Shown in pieces: positions 11,353 through 26,300 of a DNA stretch of 64,000 nt (its first letter is position 1; each line of letters begins with the position of its first letter). The notes under the pieces are model-generated. The model was not told the DNA's origin. It saw only the letters and a list, made by a program, of their open reading frames with translations, and made no database searches. The DNA comes from Catonia carolina (lineage: Eukaryota; Arthropoda; Insecta; Hemiptera; Achilidae). The position numbers and the translations under genes are program-made. The stretch covers positions 59,253,722 through 59,317,721 of the forward strand of contig JAQMRL010000005.1 in the NCBI GenBank assembly GCA_035578175.1, in the 5' to 3' direction.

Positions 11353-14300
11353 CTGCAAGAAAAAATTTATAAAAATTAAATCTTTTATTATATAGAAATA
11401 CTATGGGCAACAGCCATTTAATTGCTGTGACAGTAATAGTATAAGGGTGCGTGTGGAGCATTTTACTTAATCCCTGATAAAACCAATTTAAACGACTGTC
11501 GGTGACAATAGTTTCATTCTTCCAACTGTACACTCATATGATTTGTTTACAACAGTTCCAAAGATAAGTGAAATAAGGTATACATAAGAAGAATTCTTTG
11601 TGATGTTCTGAATATTTTACCTGAAATCTTTGATGCTACAAAATAAACTTGAATCTATAATAAATAAATTTTTGAAATGCATCCTGCCAAACATTAATAT
11701 AAATAACAGAATAAATTAAATTTATCACCTTACCTTTGGTTGCTTATTTAAGTTTAAAAAACTAACGTGTGTTTTGGTGGTACCACCTTCTTCAGAGCAT
11801 ATTTTTAAAATTAAAATTTAGAACGGTGCGATTATTAATGGTGGTCATTTAGATTAAAACTGGTTTAAATTTCATTCCTATATTTGTTTATACTTATTAC
11901 AATAGATGGGAGCAGCTTCTTTAATTAAATTATCATCTTAAAATTTAATTGTTCATTAATTATTTTATCTTATTTAAATTTATGTGGATGTATATTTGAA
12001 ATATTTCATTTTTTGTATTTTATGTTTATTATCATAATGTACATTTATCCAATATATACAAATCCTCTTCTATTTTTCTAAAATTATGTCCCGAGTCTTT
12101 CACATGGTTTGCATAATTAGATTCTATTTTATTATATTTGTATGCTCTCTCATGTTCTTTAAATCTGGTATAAAAATTATGAGTTGTCATTCCGATATAG
12201 AACATATCGCAATCCTTATTTCCACATTTTATCTTATATTATATCCCTTTATTTTCAAATTTGTCATTTTCATAATTTATTTTACTAATTAATTTTAATT
12301 ATTAACTTTATATGCAATTCTATAGTGTCTTTTTAATGGTTTTATTATCCTATTATTAATTTATTTATTATGAGTTATGGTGATGGAATCTATTATTCTG
12401 TTAAAACAGAGAAATTTGATTGCAAAAAATTCCGTCTGTTTAAAGTTTATTCTATAAACTTGTTTGTTCTATTATAACAAATTATGTCACGTAATAGGCC
12501 GAACCGCTGGTGTAGTGATTAACCCAACTGGTTTCTATATTAAAGGTTCAATTCCTGGTCAGGTCTGACATCTTTTCATCTGCATATCACTTCATATTAT
12601 TAAATACACACAAGCCAAAGCTAACAAAAAAAATCACGGCTCAAAAAGTAAAATCTAAATTTTACAAGGTATATCAAACCACTACACACAATTTTTCTTT
12701 AGAAATGATAAAAATAATAGTGACTACAATACTTACTTGAGCAGCCTGAGCGTTCCTCGAATTTGAATTCCAAATACTAGCACATTTCAGAAGTGATTCT
12801 TTCTGGGATACATCTAGTTCATTAATAGCCTTTTCAAGTCCTTCACGTTTATCTCTTTGAACACCTATACAGTACACAAATAAAATTAAAAACACTCTTA
12901 GAATGTTAAGGAACTGTCTATTAAGCAAAAAACAATGTAATGTTTCTTTGAGAACATAACCATTTGAAAGACCAGAACTCGGGGTCGATTTTAAAATTTT
13001 GCTTGTAGCTTAATTTACTTGTTTTATTGGGAAATTCCCAGAACTTAATTGCCACACCTCATACAGCAAGAGAAACTAAAAAAAAAACTGGTGTGAAACA
13101 CTCACATGACTTCCTCTTACCAATGCAAATAATGAACAATATAACCTAATATTAGTAATAAAACATTAGAAAAAACAAAAAACTAACCTCAAAAACATAA
13201 CCTTATTTTAATCATGAGTGAATGATGCAAAATGAAAACCAACCTCAGTTTGGCTTAAAAATACGGAAAATCTCTTTCACGCTAAATTAGGCTTTGAAGA
13301 GAAAAATGCTGAAATAAAAATTCTAGATCTTTTAATTTCCTATAATTTGATTATATACACTTTTGTCGTAATATGGCTGAAATCTTTAAAATATCAATTT
13401 TTTTGGGTTCAGGGGTCTGAAAACGTGTAGATCCGGTGAAAACTCAATTTCGAAAAATCGACATGAAAACAATACTTTCCTTCCTATATATTCATATAGG
13501 CAACAGAAAGTAAAAAAAAAAAACAGAAAATGAACTTGAACAATAAAGATAAACAAATGAATAATAATAATAATAATACTCACTACTAATGATTTTTAAT
13601 ACTGTAGCAGGTCGATTCAGCGTCAATGCCAGTTTCAAAGCAGATAATAATTGATCGTTATGTATCAGATTTGACAATTCTTGTTCTTGTAAGACATACT
13701 CCTGTCTCTTATTGGTTGCTTCGATTTTAGTTTCTTCTGTCACATCTTTCCACACTAATAATTTCGAATCTGAACCACCCGTCACCAATTCACTTTCATC
13801 TTTCGAAACTAATTTGTAAAACATAAAATATGAAAATGTACTTAATTATTTTAAAAGAGTTTACTTAATTCAATACATTTTTGCAATACATATACAAAAG
13901 TTTTTATAATATAGTAAAAGGCAGTGTTCACAAAAAAACTTCACACAAAACTTAAACAATATAAAGCAGTTCTAAGATCACACACAATGTACGGCAGTGA
14001 AACCCTCTTCAGTATTGATGGAAATGAAATAAAAGAAACAATCAGAAAAATAGAAAGAAGGATTCTTAGAACCTGCATAAACAAGAAACACATAGTTGAC
14101 AACCAGCACAGACTTTTACCAAGAGAACAAATTTATAAAGAAATAGAACTAATCACTGATGCAATGCGCAAAAAGAGAATTTCTTTCTTTGTACATATCC
14201 TCAGAACTCCAGAAAACCGATTATTAAGAAAAATTGTAGAAAAATTCATGTGTGCAAAAACAGAAGGAGCCACAATTCCTTGGCTTGAAGAAATAAAAAA

Positions 14301-17300
14301 AAGACAGAACAGAACTAAATCTAACAATTGCTGATGTCAAAGATCACACATCGGTTTACAAGGAAACAATTAAAGACAAATACAAAATTTTATCAGCAAG
14401 AACAGTTAAACGAAAAGAACAGGTTTGTTCAGACGAATTGAGAAAAGCAAGATCTGACAGAATGAAAAAAATATTGGAAAGAAAGAAATGAAAAGAAAAA
14501 TAACTAACCAAAGAGACTAAAGTGATCCTTTGTGGTTATAAAATAAACTAAAAAAAAGGCAGTGTTATTTTTAAATGGCTAACAACCATTTTCGTAATAT
14601 AACGGTAAAATGAACCATTTTAAGAAGTAACAGATAATTAATCATTTAACCTGTTTTTTTCTCAGCAAACAGTTCGATTTCATTTTGCAAATATAACATA
14701 AATGTCCATCACTATTCAGGACAGGTCGGAAGGTAGAATCTGTGACAGGAAGTAATGGGAGACTGTCAGTTTCTGGAGAAAACCATTGAAGAAGATCTAC
14801 AATAAATTTTAATTGCATATGAGAAATTAAACATACATACCAACTAGTGCCCATATTTTTCCATCATGTTCATCGAACGTACCAAGACATTCGCTAGTTT
14901 TGATGCACCAAATTTTAACAAGTCCATCACCACCACCACTGATGATTTGAAGACCTCTGGTAAGGAATTCGGCACAAAGTACCGATGATTCATGGCCTTC
15001 GAATGTCTGAAACAATTAAATAAACCATTCACGTCAAAGGTACAACTAGGAGTAAAAATTCATACTTTTTACTAAATATAATAAGGACAACCCACTGGGT
15101 TGGTCTAAAGGTTGGTCATCGCCATGAGTCAGCTGTTTAACAGATGATTTTCGGAGACAAAGGTTCCTGGTTCAAATACTAGTAAAGGCAGTTACTTTTA
15201 TACGGATATGAATACTAGACAATGATTACCAGGGTACTTTGATGTTGGGGTTCAATTAACCATACTCTCTCAGGAATGGTCAGCCTGGGTCTGTAGAAGA
15301 CTACACCTCATTTAAACACCGTACACATCATCCATATCTGATTTGGTGCTTATCTGATGGGGTTGCTTATTGTTCTGAATTGAACTGATTGCAATGTACA
15401 CACATTAGGTAAAAAAAATATTAAAAAAATAATAAGGATGCTGGAGTAGTAATAATAAGGATGAAGTAAAGAGATTGTTAAGTATGGTTTGGAATTCAGT
15501 GAGGAAAAAGTAAAGTGCTGGTGCAGATAAGATGTGATGACAGAGAGCAGGGCAACTGTTTCCTCATCAGATAGAATATTGGAAAAAGAGTTAAGTAGTA
15601 GAGTGCAGAAACCAAGCAGTTTCTTCTAAAGTGTAACATTTTCTTTTTCTTCAACGTCCAACTGCTATGCAATTACTGCTAATGCAGACGGTGAAGGATG
15701 AAATGATTTTTTGTAACATATGAAAATATGCCGTGCCTGAATGAGATTCGAACTCAAGACCGCATGATGAGAGGTGAGCACGTTACCAACTACGCCAGTG
15801 TAAGAAGCTTAAGACCAATTCTCATGATGCTAGTTTACTAGCTGCTAGTACTAGCATCGTGGGAACGAACAACTAGCAGCTAGTTTAGTTAAAGCGCTAG
15901 TGACTTTGAACATGTTTGATTTAACTAGCACTAGTAGAGGAGAAAAGGTCATGATATTGACTAGCCCTAGTAAACTAGCGCGGTGTGAACGTTTGGAAAC
16001 ACATTGCTAGTAGCTAGTAAGCTGTAATTTGTACAGCAATAAACAACCGAACTCACATGTTTCACAGCACTGGCTATAATTAACTAGCTCTGTGGGAACC
16101 ACCACTGACACGCTAGTAGATCCTGCTAGTACCAGCAGCTGGTAAACTAAAGTCGTGGGAATAGGCCATTTGTCTGTGATCAAGAAGTTCTTATGCACTG
16201 TAAGAAATGAAATAATCTATGAACTGAAATACCTTTAAACATGAGAGATCTGATAGAGACCATAATTTAATTGTACTATCGGCAGATGCGGTCATAAGAA
16301 CTTGATCGACTGGTGAAAACTTTACATTCCATACACCTCTTCTATGACCTCTAAGGGTACCAATAAGAGATAAATCATTCGCATCCCACAACTAAAACAG
16401 AAAATTAAAAACAAATGAATATAAAATCAATGAAAAATGATGATTACGACAAGACATTCATAACCCTTACTGAGCGGTTTACGGATAGATCCGCAAGACA
16501 GTACTTCGCCAGCAGGTGGTTAACGGATATAACCGCAAAACTGTATTTAAACTCTAATAATAAATATTAGTTCTTATAATGGCCAATAGGTATCGTTCAA
16601 GTGCAGATAAGTTTAGTTTTAACCTCTTTGGTACGTATATCGATTGTAAAACACGTAAAATTGACTTGCATTTTATTCTGTACGTGTTTATCGTGGTGCG
16701 AATACCGGCGCTATTTGTATGTGTTTTGAATTATGGCTTCAACTAGTAATTTAAATGAAAATGAAATTCGGAAGTGCTTACATGATGATGATTTTAGAGA
16801 TTTGGAAAGCGTGAACAGTGACGATTTGATTTATAATACAGATTATACATAAGTTTCTTCTATCTTAATGTAACTATCACTAACTATAATTACATGTTTT
16901 ATAAATGGTTAGTTTTAACTATTAGTCGTTTTTAAATTTACAGCAAAACTAAGAGAGAAAATTATGTTTCGTATAAATTAGGATAAGAATGTGGATTATT
17001 ATAAAACATGACCATGTCCTTTCATGGTATCTTACTTAAGTTCCAAGTTTGAACTTCATACAATTTTCTGTTCTTATGTTATTTTGTTCATGCAGACAAA
17101 GAACAGACACATGTGCACCTCTCTCCTTCCTTTCTCTCTCATTCACTCCCCCCCTCTCTCTCTCTTTGACACACATGTGTTTGGGTTTCAGGATCTGAAA
17201 ATGTGTATTACTGGTGAAAACTTGATTTTAAATAATCAATATAAAAACATAACTTTCCTTACCTATATTTCGTATAGAACAAGAGAGAGTAAAAAAATAA

Positions 17301-20300
17301 GAAACTAACCTTAGCAGTTTTGTCAACAGATCCAGTAGCAATAATTTTATCATTCGGTGAAATACAAACACTGTTTATATCTTTATCGTGTGCGATTTCA
17401 GTGTGTTTTATATTCAAGAAGTCCATAAAACCTGAAATTAAAATTAACAGTGTATTTACAATTACAGTTGTAAATTTTTGAAATATTAAATAAATAGCCT
17501 GTAACCAATACACTGAGAAAAAAATGAATTCCTTTCTTAGGACATTTAATTAGAACACCTCGAAACAGATTGTCAAAACGATTTATAGAAAAACTCTAGG
17601 AGAGTAAGACCACTCTCACACCGGTGAAATACAACCTCGACATGATTAAAATTAAGAGACCTCGAGACACGACTGAAAAACGAGTCGCGTCGTACATGTT
17701 TTGCACATCGAGGAGATGCACTGTTCAAACTTTTCTTCGAATCCACCTGCGGTTTACAATATGTTAAGTCATGAAAAAGACGTAGTCGTTGCCTAATTAC
17801 TCTAAGAAGAAAACAGAAAAAACAACGCAACTGTTGGATATTACCATATATAAGTAATAATTGTAATAGAGGACGTATGTGTGTGCCCAGGAACTCTCCT
17901 GTGATGAATACAAATTTAAGTCTTTTTATCGAATGTCAAAAAAAAATTACTTGAGCTTGTTAGTCATAGCATTATAAAAAATGACACGAACTAGTCCTGT
18001 AGTTTGTCTCCTGAGGAGCAATTGCTTTTCAACTTCCAGTACAAAGGCTACTTGGGCTGTTTCAGCTGCCATGATTATGCAACTGGTCGAGCAGATGTTG
18101 GACAAACTGAGTTGGATGCAATAGGTTTGACTGAGGTTGTGTCGAGGTCGTACGAGTTGGGGAGCGAACATATAAATATACAGACTAAGACTCGTATGGG
18201 AAATCGAGTTGAGGTCAAGTCACAGTCGAGTATCACTGGTGGGAGAACACCCTAAAAGTAACATTAGGTGGATCACAAAAATTAAGAAAGATTTGAAAGA
18301 ACTTTGAATACCAATAAAGGATCTAAAGAAAAACCAGATAAAATCAAAGAATTGAAAAAGAAACAAACAATGTTATAACTGAGAATAAATAGACAAGCAG
18401 AAAGACAGGCACAATCTGAAAGGATGAAGAAATATTGGGAAAACAGGAGGCTGAAAGACCCTTCTTACGGTTGACTAAAGTGGTCCCATGCTGGCCATAA
18501 AAGTTAAAAAAATTTTCACACATGCAAGATTTTTTTTGTAATAGTCAATGTTCTCAGAGAACAGGGCATGTTAAGAAGAAGGAAATGAAAAATTAATTTC
18601 CTTGGAACTTCAAAAACATTAATTCCGCAATTATATTGGAAAAATGAATATTTAACAAAAATAATATCTAAATGACTTCTTACCAGCGGTAAATGTTTCA
18701 GGTACAGTCCATGTTTTAATGGTCGTATCTGAACTGACAGAAACAAGAAGTTTACTATTCTTATGTCCTATAGCTGTGCTAGAGACGGAACCAGTGTGCC
18801 GAGTACCAGATGCTACACATTGTGCACAACCAGTTTTGTCTAACAACCACACTCTTATACTATTATCCTGAAAACAGACAATAAAGTATTTAAACCTTAC
18901 AAGTATAATATAGCCACACAAAACCTTTTTTACAACATATCTGATACATAAACTATTTTTCTATGTAAATCACCAAACAAATTTAAACACTTATATTGTT
19001 TCACCAATTTTGCTATACCCTCTGCATACTCAGTTGCCGCAAAGTTGTTTAACCACTCACTAACACCCTCTTTCAGTTTTTTGTCACTTACCTAGCGGTT
19101 CCCGCCAAAAAAGTCCTTAGTTTGGGAAACAGATGGAAATCACTCAGGATCAAGTCCTGGTGGATGATCAAAAAGCTCCCTTCTGTTAAAGCAAGTTCTT
19201 CGTCAATGCAGCAGAATACAAGGAGTGGCTATTAAATAACGAGACCGACTTATTGTCACCTTCAATATACTCTCCTTCTCTATCCCTACAACGCTCCAAG
19301 TGAATTTTCCATTGTTGGAAACAGTGCTGGAAGTCATCTTCTGTCAGCTCCTTTAGGACACATGCCGCTTTCTCTTTTACAGCTTCCACAGACTCAAATC
19401 TTGTCCCTTTTAATGCAGATTTCACCTTAGGGAACAGGTAGAAGTCACATGGTGCAAGGTCTGGTGAATAAAGTGGATGTTCTAACACTGAGATGCTGTA
19501 CTTGGATAGGAACCTCTTGACAGGTAACACGGAATGAGCTGGGGCATTGTCTTGGTAGAGAACCCATGATTTGTCATGTGTGAAAAACAACTCCCTAGTT
19601 TCATGAATAATTTTACTGTTGAAAACATTTATGAATACATACCCTGAATAAGAATAATTTCAAGTTTTATTTTATAGAATTTGGGGAACAGAGCCATCAC
19701 AAGAGGTCTTGCAGCATCAACGAGACTCCAAATATGAATGTTTGGTGTGACGGACCAAGTAGTTAGACCTATTGAGATCTAACTATTGACATCTATTGAG
19801 ATTTGCTGGAACTGTATCTACTTCCCCAGATGGATGATATTGAGGTAGAAAAAGGACTTATGCTTTTTCTACAAGATGGCGCCCCTTACTCATTACAGTA
19901 ACTGTGTGTGTGTGTGTGTGTGTGTGTGCAGTGTTGGACACTGATTTTCCTAGAAGATGGATAGGTCAGGAAGGCCCAATCTCTCGGTCACCACGAAGCC
20001 CGGACTTACTTAACTACTCTAGTTTTTTTTCTTTTGGGGATACATTAAAAATGTTATTTATCTTGAGAAGATTCACGATATCAACCATTTATGTGAAAGG
20101 ATCATTTCCACAGTAGGACAAACCACACCTGCTATAATGGTCAATACCTGGTGAGAAGTGGAATATCGTCGCAATGTCTGCGAAGCAACTAATGGATCCC
20201 ATATGGAAGTTTACAAAGACTACAATAAAACTTGATATTATCTTATGCAGGGTACGTATTCATAAAAATGTTTTCAATATTAAAATTATTCACGAAACTA

Positions 20301-23300
20301 GGGAGTTCTTTTTCAAACACCACTAACTGACAAAAGGGTATCAGTAACTAATCATTGGTTAATGATAGATAAGGAGGAGAAAGGTGGGGGAAATTAACAA
20401 GATGCAAACAACAAGAGAACAAGGGAACAAGGGAAGATGTAAATAATAGAAGTATATTCAGGAATAAACTTATGGAGTGATAAGCATAAAAGATCACTCG
20501 GACAAAGCCAACAATTAGCTGGCATAAAAAGAACAAAACCATCAAAAGGAAAATAATTTTTGTGGTCCTTAGTACGCACAAACAAAAAACCAAATAAGAG
20601 AAAAACATTTAGAATACTTACTTTAGCTCCAGAAACAAGTAATGATGGATTAGCTTCAGTTACAGCTAAACAGATCACTAGATCTGTATGGCCTTTCAAT
20701 AGTTTACAACTCATTGAGGAAGATGTATACAACTGGATATTACAACTGTTAGTGGCGACTGCCATATACGAATGATCTTCTCCTAAGAGAACTATATCAA
20801 AAATCTCGTCACTGTATCCTATAAGCTGTAACAAATCATTAAAAAATACAATAAAGCCTTAGCAATCAGTCTTAGAGGAGAGAAATTATGAATTGTTGGA
20901 ATTCCAGATTACAAAGCGGCACCCGTAAATAACTGGACTAGTTATTTCCTAAAGGGTGTACTTATTTTCATAAAAAATCCTTCAAAGCACTTTCCATCAG
21001 AATAAACATGCTTGTTTATTCTTATCTATTGAGGTGAATAGAACAAGAAAGAGATAAAGAGAAAACCATTTATCTGCTGTTTGCCACCAATCGAGCCTTC
21101 TGTGACACACACTACTGTAAAATCTCTTCAAAACCACCAAATAGAAACCCCGGTTTACAGTTTGATTTATCAGAACAAATTGCAAATGCAACACCCTATT
21201 TTCGGCAGATAGCATTGTTTTGATTTTTTTGGTTGCAGAGAACCGGTTATGGCTGTGAATCGCCACTAGAGTGACTTGTTTACAAAGAGTTCCAGTACAC
21301 GACTAACCACTTTTGAGACTGCCTGGCCAACCATTATAATAGTTATAGCGATGGAGGCATTACTTTTCAATACGCCCTCCAATATACATCATAAAATATT
21401 TTATTTCTCTGTAGCATGAAGGGCTTTGGAACAAGTGAACTTTTGGGTCAAGCCAACATAAAAACAGCCCTCAAAAATTTACCTTATAAGAAAACAATTT
21501 TAACAAAAATACAAACCTGTTTATCAACATTAAGTTGATTATTTGTATTAAGAACTACAGCGTTATGATCAGAGCTTACAACCACTAATCTCTCACTAGA
21601 AGAACAGTATAAGATATTTGTAATGTAAGTACTATCTTCACTGTTCGAGGAAAAAAATGATTCATCTTGAACATATAATTCCTTAGCTTGATTTATATCC
21701 CAGACTTTCAGAAGACCTGAAACCAAAAATATCAAAATTAAGATCTACTAAAGAAAATTTACACTTCCAAGTTCCTATTACATCAGAAACGAATCAAAAT
21801 TAAATATTTAAGATGATATAATAGAACTGAATGGAGATATTGAAGCCAAGGCAAAGTTACTGGAGCTATAATACACTTCGTAGCATCTTCATCTTGTTTA
21901 ACATACGAGGGCGTATTGAAAAGTAATGCCTTCATGGCTATAACTCTTATAATGATACAGTCTTAAAAGTGGTTAGTCATGTACAGGAACTCTTTGTAAA
22001 GAAGTCGCCCTAGCGGCGATTCACAGCTGCAACCAAAAAATTCAGAACAACATCATCTGCCGGGAAAGTCATGATTACCGTTTTCTAGGATAGTGATGGT
22101 ATCATTCTGTTACTGTAATGTTTTTACCCTGGTCCGTCATTTGTGTTTGCCTGCTATTGGTGCTGGGAATGTTGTTGCTTCTGCTGCTGCTAGATAGCGC
22201 AGACAGCAAAACTTCTCACAGCAGCTGTACAATGGCGGGTACCTAAGACCTATGATTGGAGTCGCCATAGTGGAGGCAGGATCGAGAAGGAAACAGTCAG
22301 TCAGTATCGATTGTCATTTTGAGAAATATCTATCGTTCAAATTGAGTATTTCTTTGCTCCACACGGACCACTTCCCTTCCCTTCGCTTCAGCAGCGACTG
22401 CTCCTTCTGCAGGCATCGGTAAACAGTGTTCGATGCATCGGCGACCGCTCCTATTCATTAGGCAGCGGTAAATGGTGTTCGCTGCATCAGAGACTGCTTC
22501 TGGCTTCAGCCAGCAGTAGAGACAATACTCGATTGCCAGCGACCGCTCCTCTTGAGGCAGCAGTGAAGACTTCCCCAACCATTTTTTCTTTTTTTGTTTT
22601 CCTTTTGATTTCGACTATGTCACCGGATGCCCTGCCACTCCGGCCGGTCTCAAAACGACCTTTTGAGCTACACCCGCCGTGGTAACAATTCATAAATGGA
22701 GTTTTTTGAACCTGGCAGACAAAGAGCCAATTCTGCATCATGACAACACTCATCCTCACACAAGTCTGAAAATACATACAGCACTAGAGAAGCTTGGGTT
22801 TCAAGACATTTTACTTCATCCACCTTATAGCCCACATCTTGCGCTCTGAGACTTTTTCCTCTTTTTGAAGCTTAAGAAACATCTAAAGGGAATGCGTTTC
22901 TTATTGGTTGTAGCAGTGATAGCAGAGGTGAGGAAATGGTGCCCTATGAAAACTTCAGATTTCTTTCGTGACGGACTTTTTCAAAGCGTAGTACATTGGT
23001 GTAAATGTGTTACTGTCAACAGCGATTAAGGGGAAAAGTGACTATATGATTGTAAGGGACAGTAATTATCATTTCACACTAATATGTAAACAATACATCC
23101 ATTACTAATAAAGTTATAGCAATGGAGGCATTACTTTTCAATACACCCTCGTATATTTCTGTTTCTTCAAATTCACTCATGATTAAATATACGTTATATT
23201 GTTCACTATTTACAATGGCAACAGAAAGTCATGTGAATGTTTCACACCAGAGTTTTTATTATAAATAACCTTACATGTTACTGACATTATTCGGTGTATC

Positions 23301-26300
23301 CACAATCATCAGAATCATAATAAATTTTAAGGGGGGAGTCTACCTTTGAAAAAAAAATTCCTGTTTCAGTTTATTTCAATTATAATTTTCCCTTTCAAAC
23401 AACATTGCTTTTTTATTGTTTTTTCATTAAAAAATAATAAATTTTTCCCATCCCTAAAGTTGTCACAAGGGTTGGGGATGAAAATCCGTTATTTTTTTCG
23501 GGAGAGATAACTTTGTTATACATTAGCCTATCTGCATGTTATTAATGTCAAATTAAAGAAAAAATTCTCCTCTAGTGCATGTAGGATGGACATAACAAAA
23601 TACATCTTACAAAAAAAGTTAAAAAAAAAAATCCGAGATCTAGGTTTCAAATTGGTACTTTTGACAAATTTGGCCGAATAAAATTTTTCAAAGTTATTTT
23701 TAGTAAGTTTCCATCGTAGGTGCACTAGATAATTAAATTCTGGAAATTTAAAAAAAAAATTTGTTAATCTAGGTGCAGCAGATCAAAAGTTCTGTATCCT
23801 GAAAAATCACAAAACCTGAAAAAAGTAAACTTTCGGAAAACTGCAGTTAAAGATAGGCATCATATATTACTCTACTTACATGACTGTGGAGCGAGTGGCA
23901 TGACTTAGAATTCACCAGCAGCATACAATATAAAATACTGTTAGTGCTATCTGTGTGAAACTGACAGAACTATTTAGAGAAGAAAAGGCGCTTTTATTCA
24001 AAAAAAAATCACGTAAATTGCTCAATTTTTACGGAAGATATTGAAATTAGAAAATTGTAATTATTCTGCGCTAAAACTTAACAATAACAGCTGACAGTAC
24101 TTTACATTTATTTTGTTTTCATATGTTTAGAGACATCATAAACATAAAATAATTATACCATTTTGTTCAGAAAACTACAGGCTACAATTGCAAAAAAAAA
24201 TTTTTTGAAAAAAATTAAACAAAATGGCTATTTCTTGGGTAGACTCCCCCCTTAATAAGTTTAGTTTCAATTTGATGTAACTTAACATGTAACAGTTGAT
24301 GTTACCATAATTACAGTGTATGATTGGTCTGATCAGAGGGAAATAAAGCGATAAAATTATTACCTCACTCATATTGGTTATTGCCTCATTACACATGCTT
24401 GTTTATTAAATTAGTTGATGTTGTAACTAAATTTAGTAGCTGTTGTAACTGATAATTGGTGCAAGTTTTGTATGATTGTGGTATGTAGACATTCAGATGC
24501 ATTCTGTGGGTATTTTTAAAATTTTTCTGATATTTTGTTAAACATTGAATTTATTATTAATATAATAGATTTAAATACTTAGCACACCAATGGATAAATA
24601 AACTCTTATTTCCTAATAATTACGTACCATCTTTGTTTGTTAATTTCGTTTATACTGAATGTAATTAAAAATTACAAAAATAATAGCAAACTAAAGTTGT
24701 TTATAGTAATACTGACTGGGGAAATACCAATGAAAGGGAATTTATAAAACTGGACTTCTACTTGTGATGGATAACTAAAGAGACAGCAATTATGACCAAC
24801 AAGAGTTGCAATTCGACCTAGGTAAACGACCTTGACTAATTAATAAATCGAGTCCTACAAAGCTTGCATTCATGAGATTGTAATTGTAACATTCCTAGTA
24901 CCCAAAGATAAATTGCAATTAAGAATAAATAAATAGCGAAGTTAGGTTTATAACACAGCGATAAACCCAGAAGTATAAATGCATTGGAAAGTTTGTTTAA
25001 GAACAAATTAAGTAACACATCAAAAATTGAATTAAAAGAAAGAAAGATATTAAGAGAAATGTATGGATTGATCAAGAATGAAAACAGATTAAGAAAAACA
25101 GCCAAACTCAACTGAGGTAGCACTTGGTAGAAAGACTAAATTCCAATGAAATTGCATAAGAGCTTTTATTTATTGGTGAAAGTTTATTTCAATGGGTTGT
25201 AGAACTAATCAGGTTTCATTCTAGGGATACAATTTAAATGAAATATAAAGAAAAATTACCTTTTTCACCAGCAACTACAGCATACATTCCACCAGTGACC
25301 TTCGCCTCAATACCCGGTAATGAAATACCATTTTCTATCACAGCGACTGCTTCTAAACTTTCATAAACAGGAACTGTTCGTAATGACTGACCAGTTTCAA
25401 TATTCCACACAATAAAAGCTTTGTCTCTACTGCAACTGAAAAAACAACAACACATAAATATTTCTATTTTATATAATGAATTTATATAATAAATTTCACT
25501 AACCTTCTTTTTAAACTGTCTCAACTTTTATCTTTACTTACACGTGTTTCGGTGGATCCACCATCATCAGAGTAAATAACATAATTGAAACTAAAAAAAA
25601 ATTTTTTTTATTTATTTAAAATCTATAGAAGATGATACATCTTCAGTCATTTGTATAATGATAATGATGATATATAGAAGATGACGTGTAAGTAAAGATA
25701 AAAGTTGCCGCAGTTTAAAATGAAGGTTAGTGAAATTTATTATATAAATTCATTATATAAAATAGAATTAATTTCAAACTGCAGGATGCATTATAAAGAT
25801 TTATTTTTGAATGAACACATAAATACTATTCTACAATAACTTGAATGTCTCTGTAACCCTCTTGCCCCACCCCACATTTCGCGCTAATGATAAACTATAA
25901 ATGTCAAAACACACTCCCGAATAAATCCATTTAGCTAAGTTCATTACGGATAAAAAATTACAGCTGCTTCTTATAATACGTACGATTTATGTGAGTAGAA
26001 AAACATGAAAATCGGTTATGCTTTGCGGTCGCTATGAAATATTTCAAAAGTTACGTTATCTGAAAAATTGATCGTTAACTTTAAAACAATGGAAATGTAA
26101 AGAGGGATGTTGAAAGAATATCTTCCAAACCATATGAGTATGTGCAGTTTTTGCCATTCAAATTGTCTTGAAATTTCGCATTGAAATCATGTGTCGGATG
26201 GCCATCTTCCCAATTAAAAAAATAAATTTACATTCAAGATGACAAACAAAATTTTTTGATTCATCAAAAAATTGTATTTTGTATTCAAGTGAGCTTCACA

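Noticed and set aside
22330..22777. Two overlapping minus-strand frames in a GC-richer block
   Set aside because: They sit inside a mariner as a probable nested insertion; the Ala/Glu/Arg-rich composition comes from repeated GCAGCG-type DNA.
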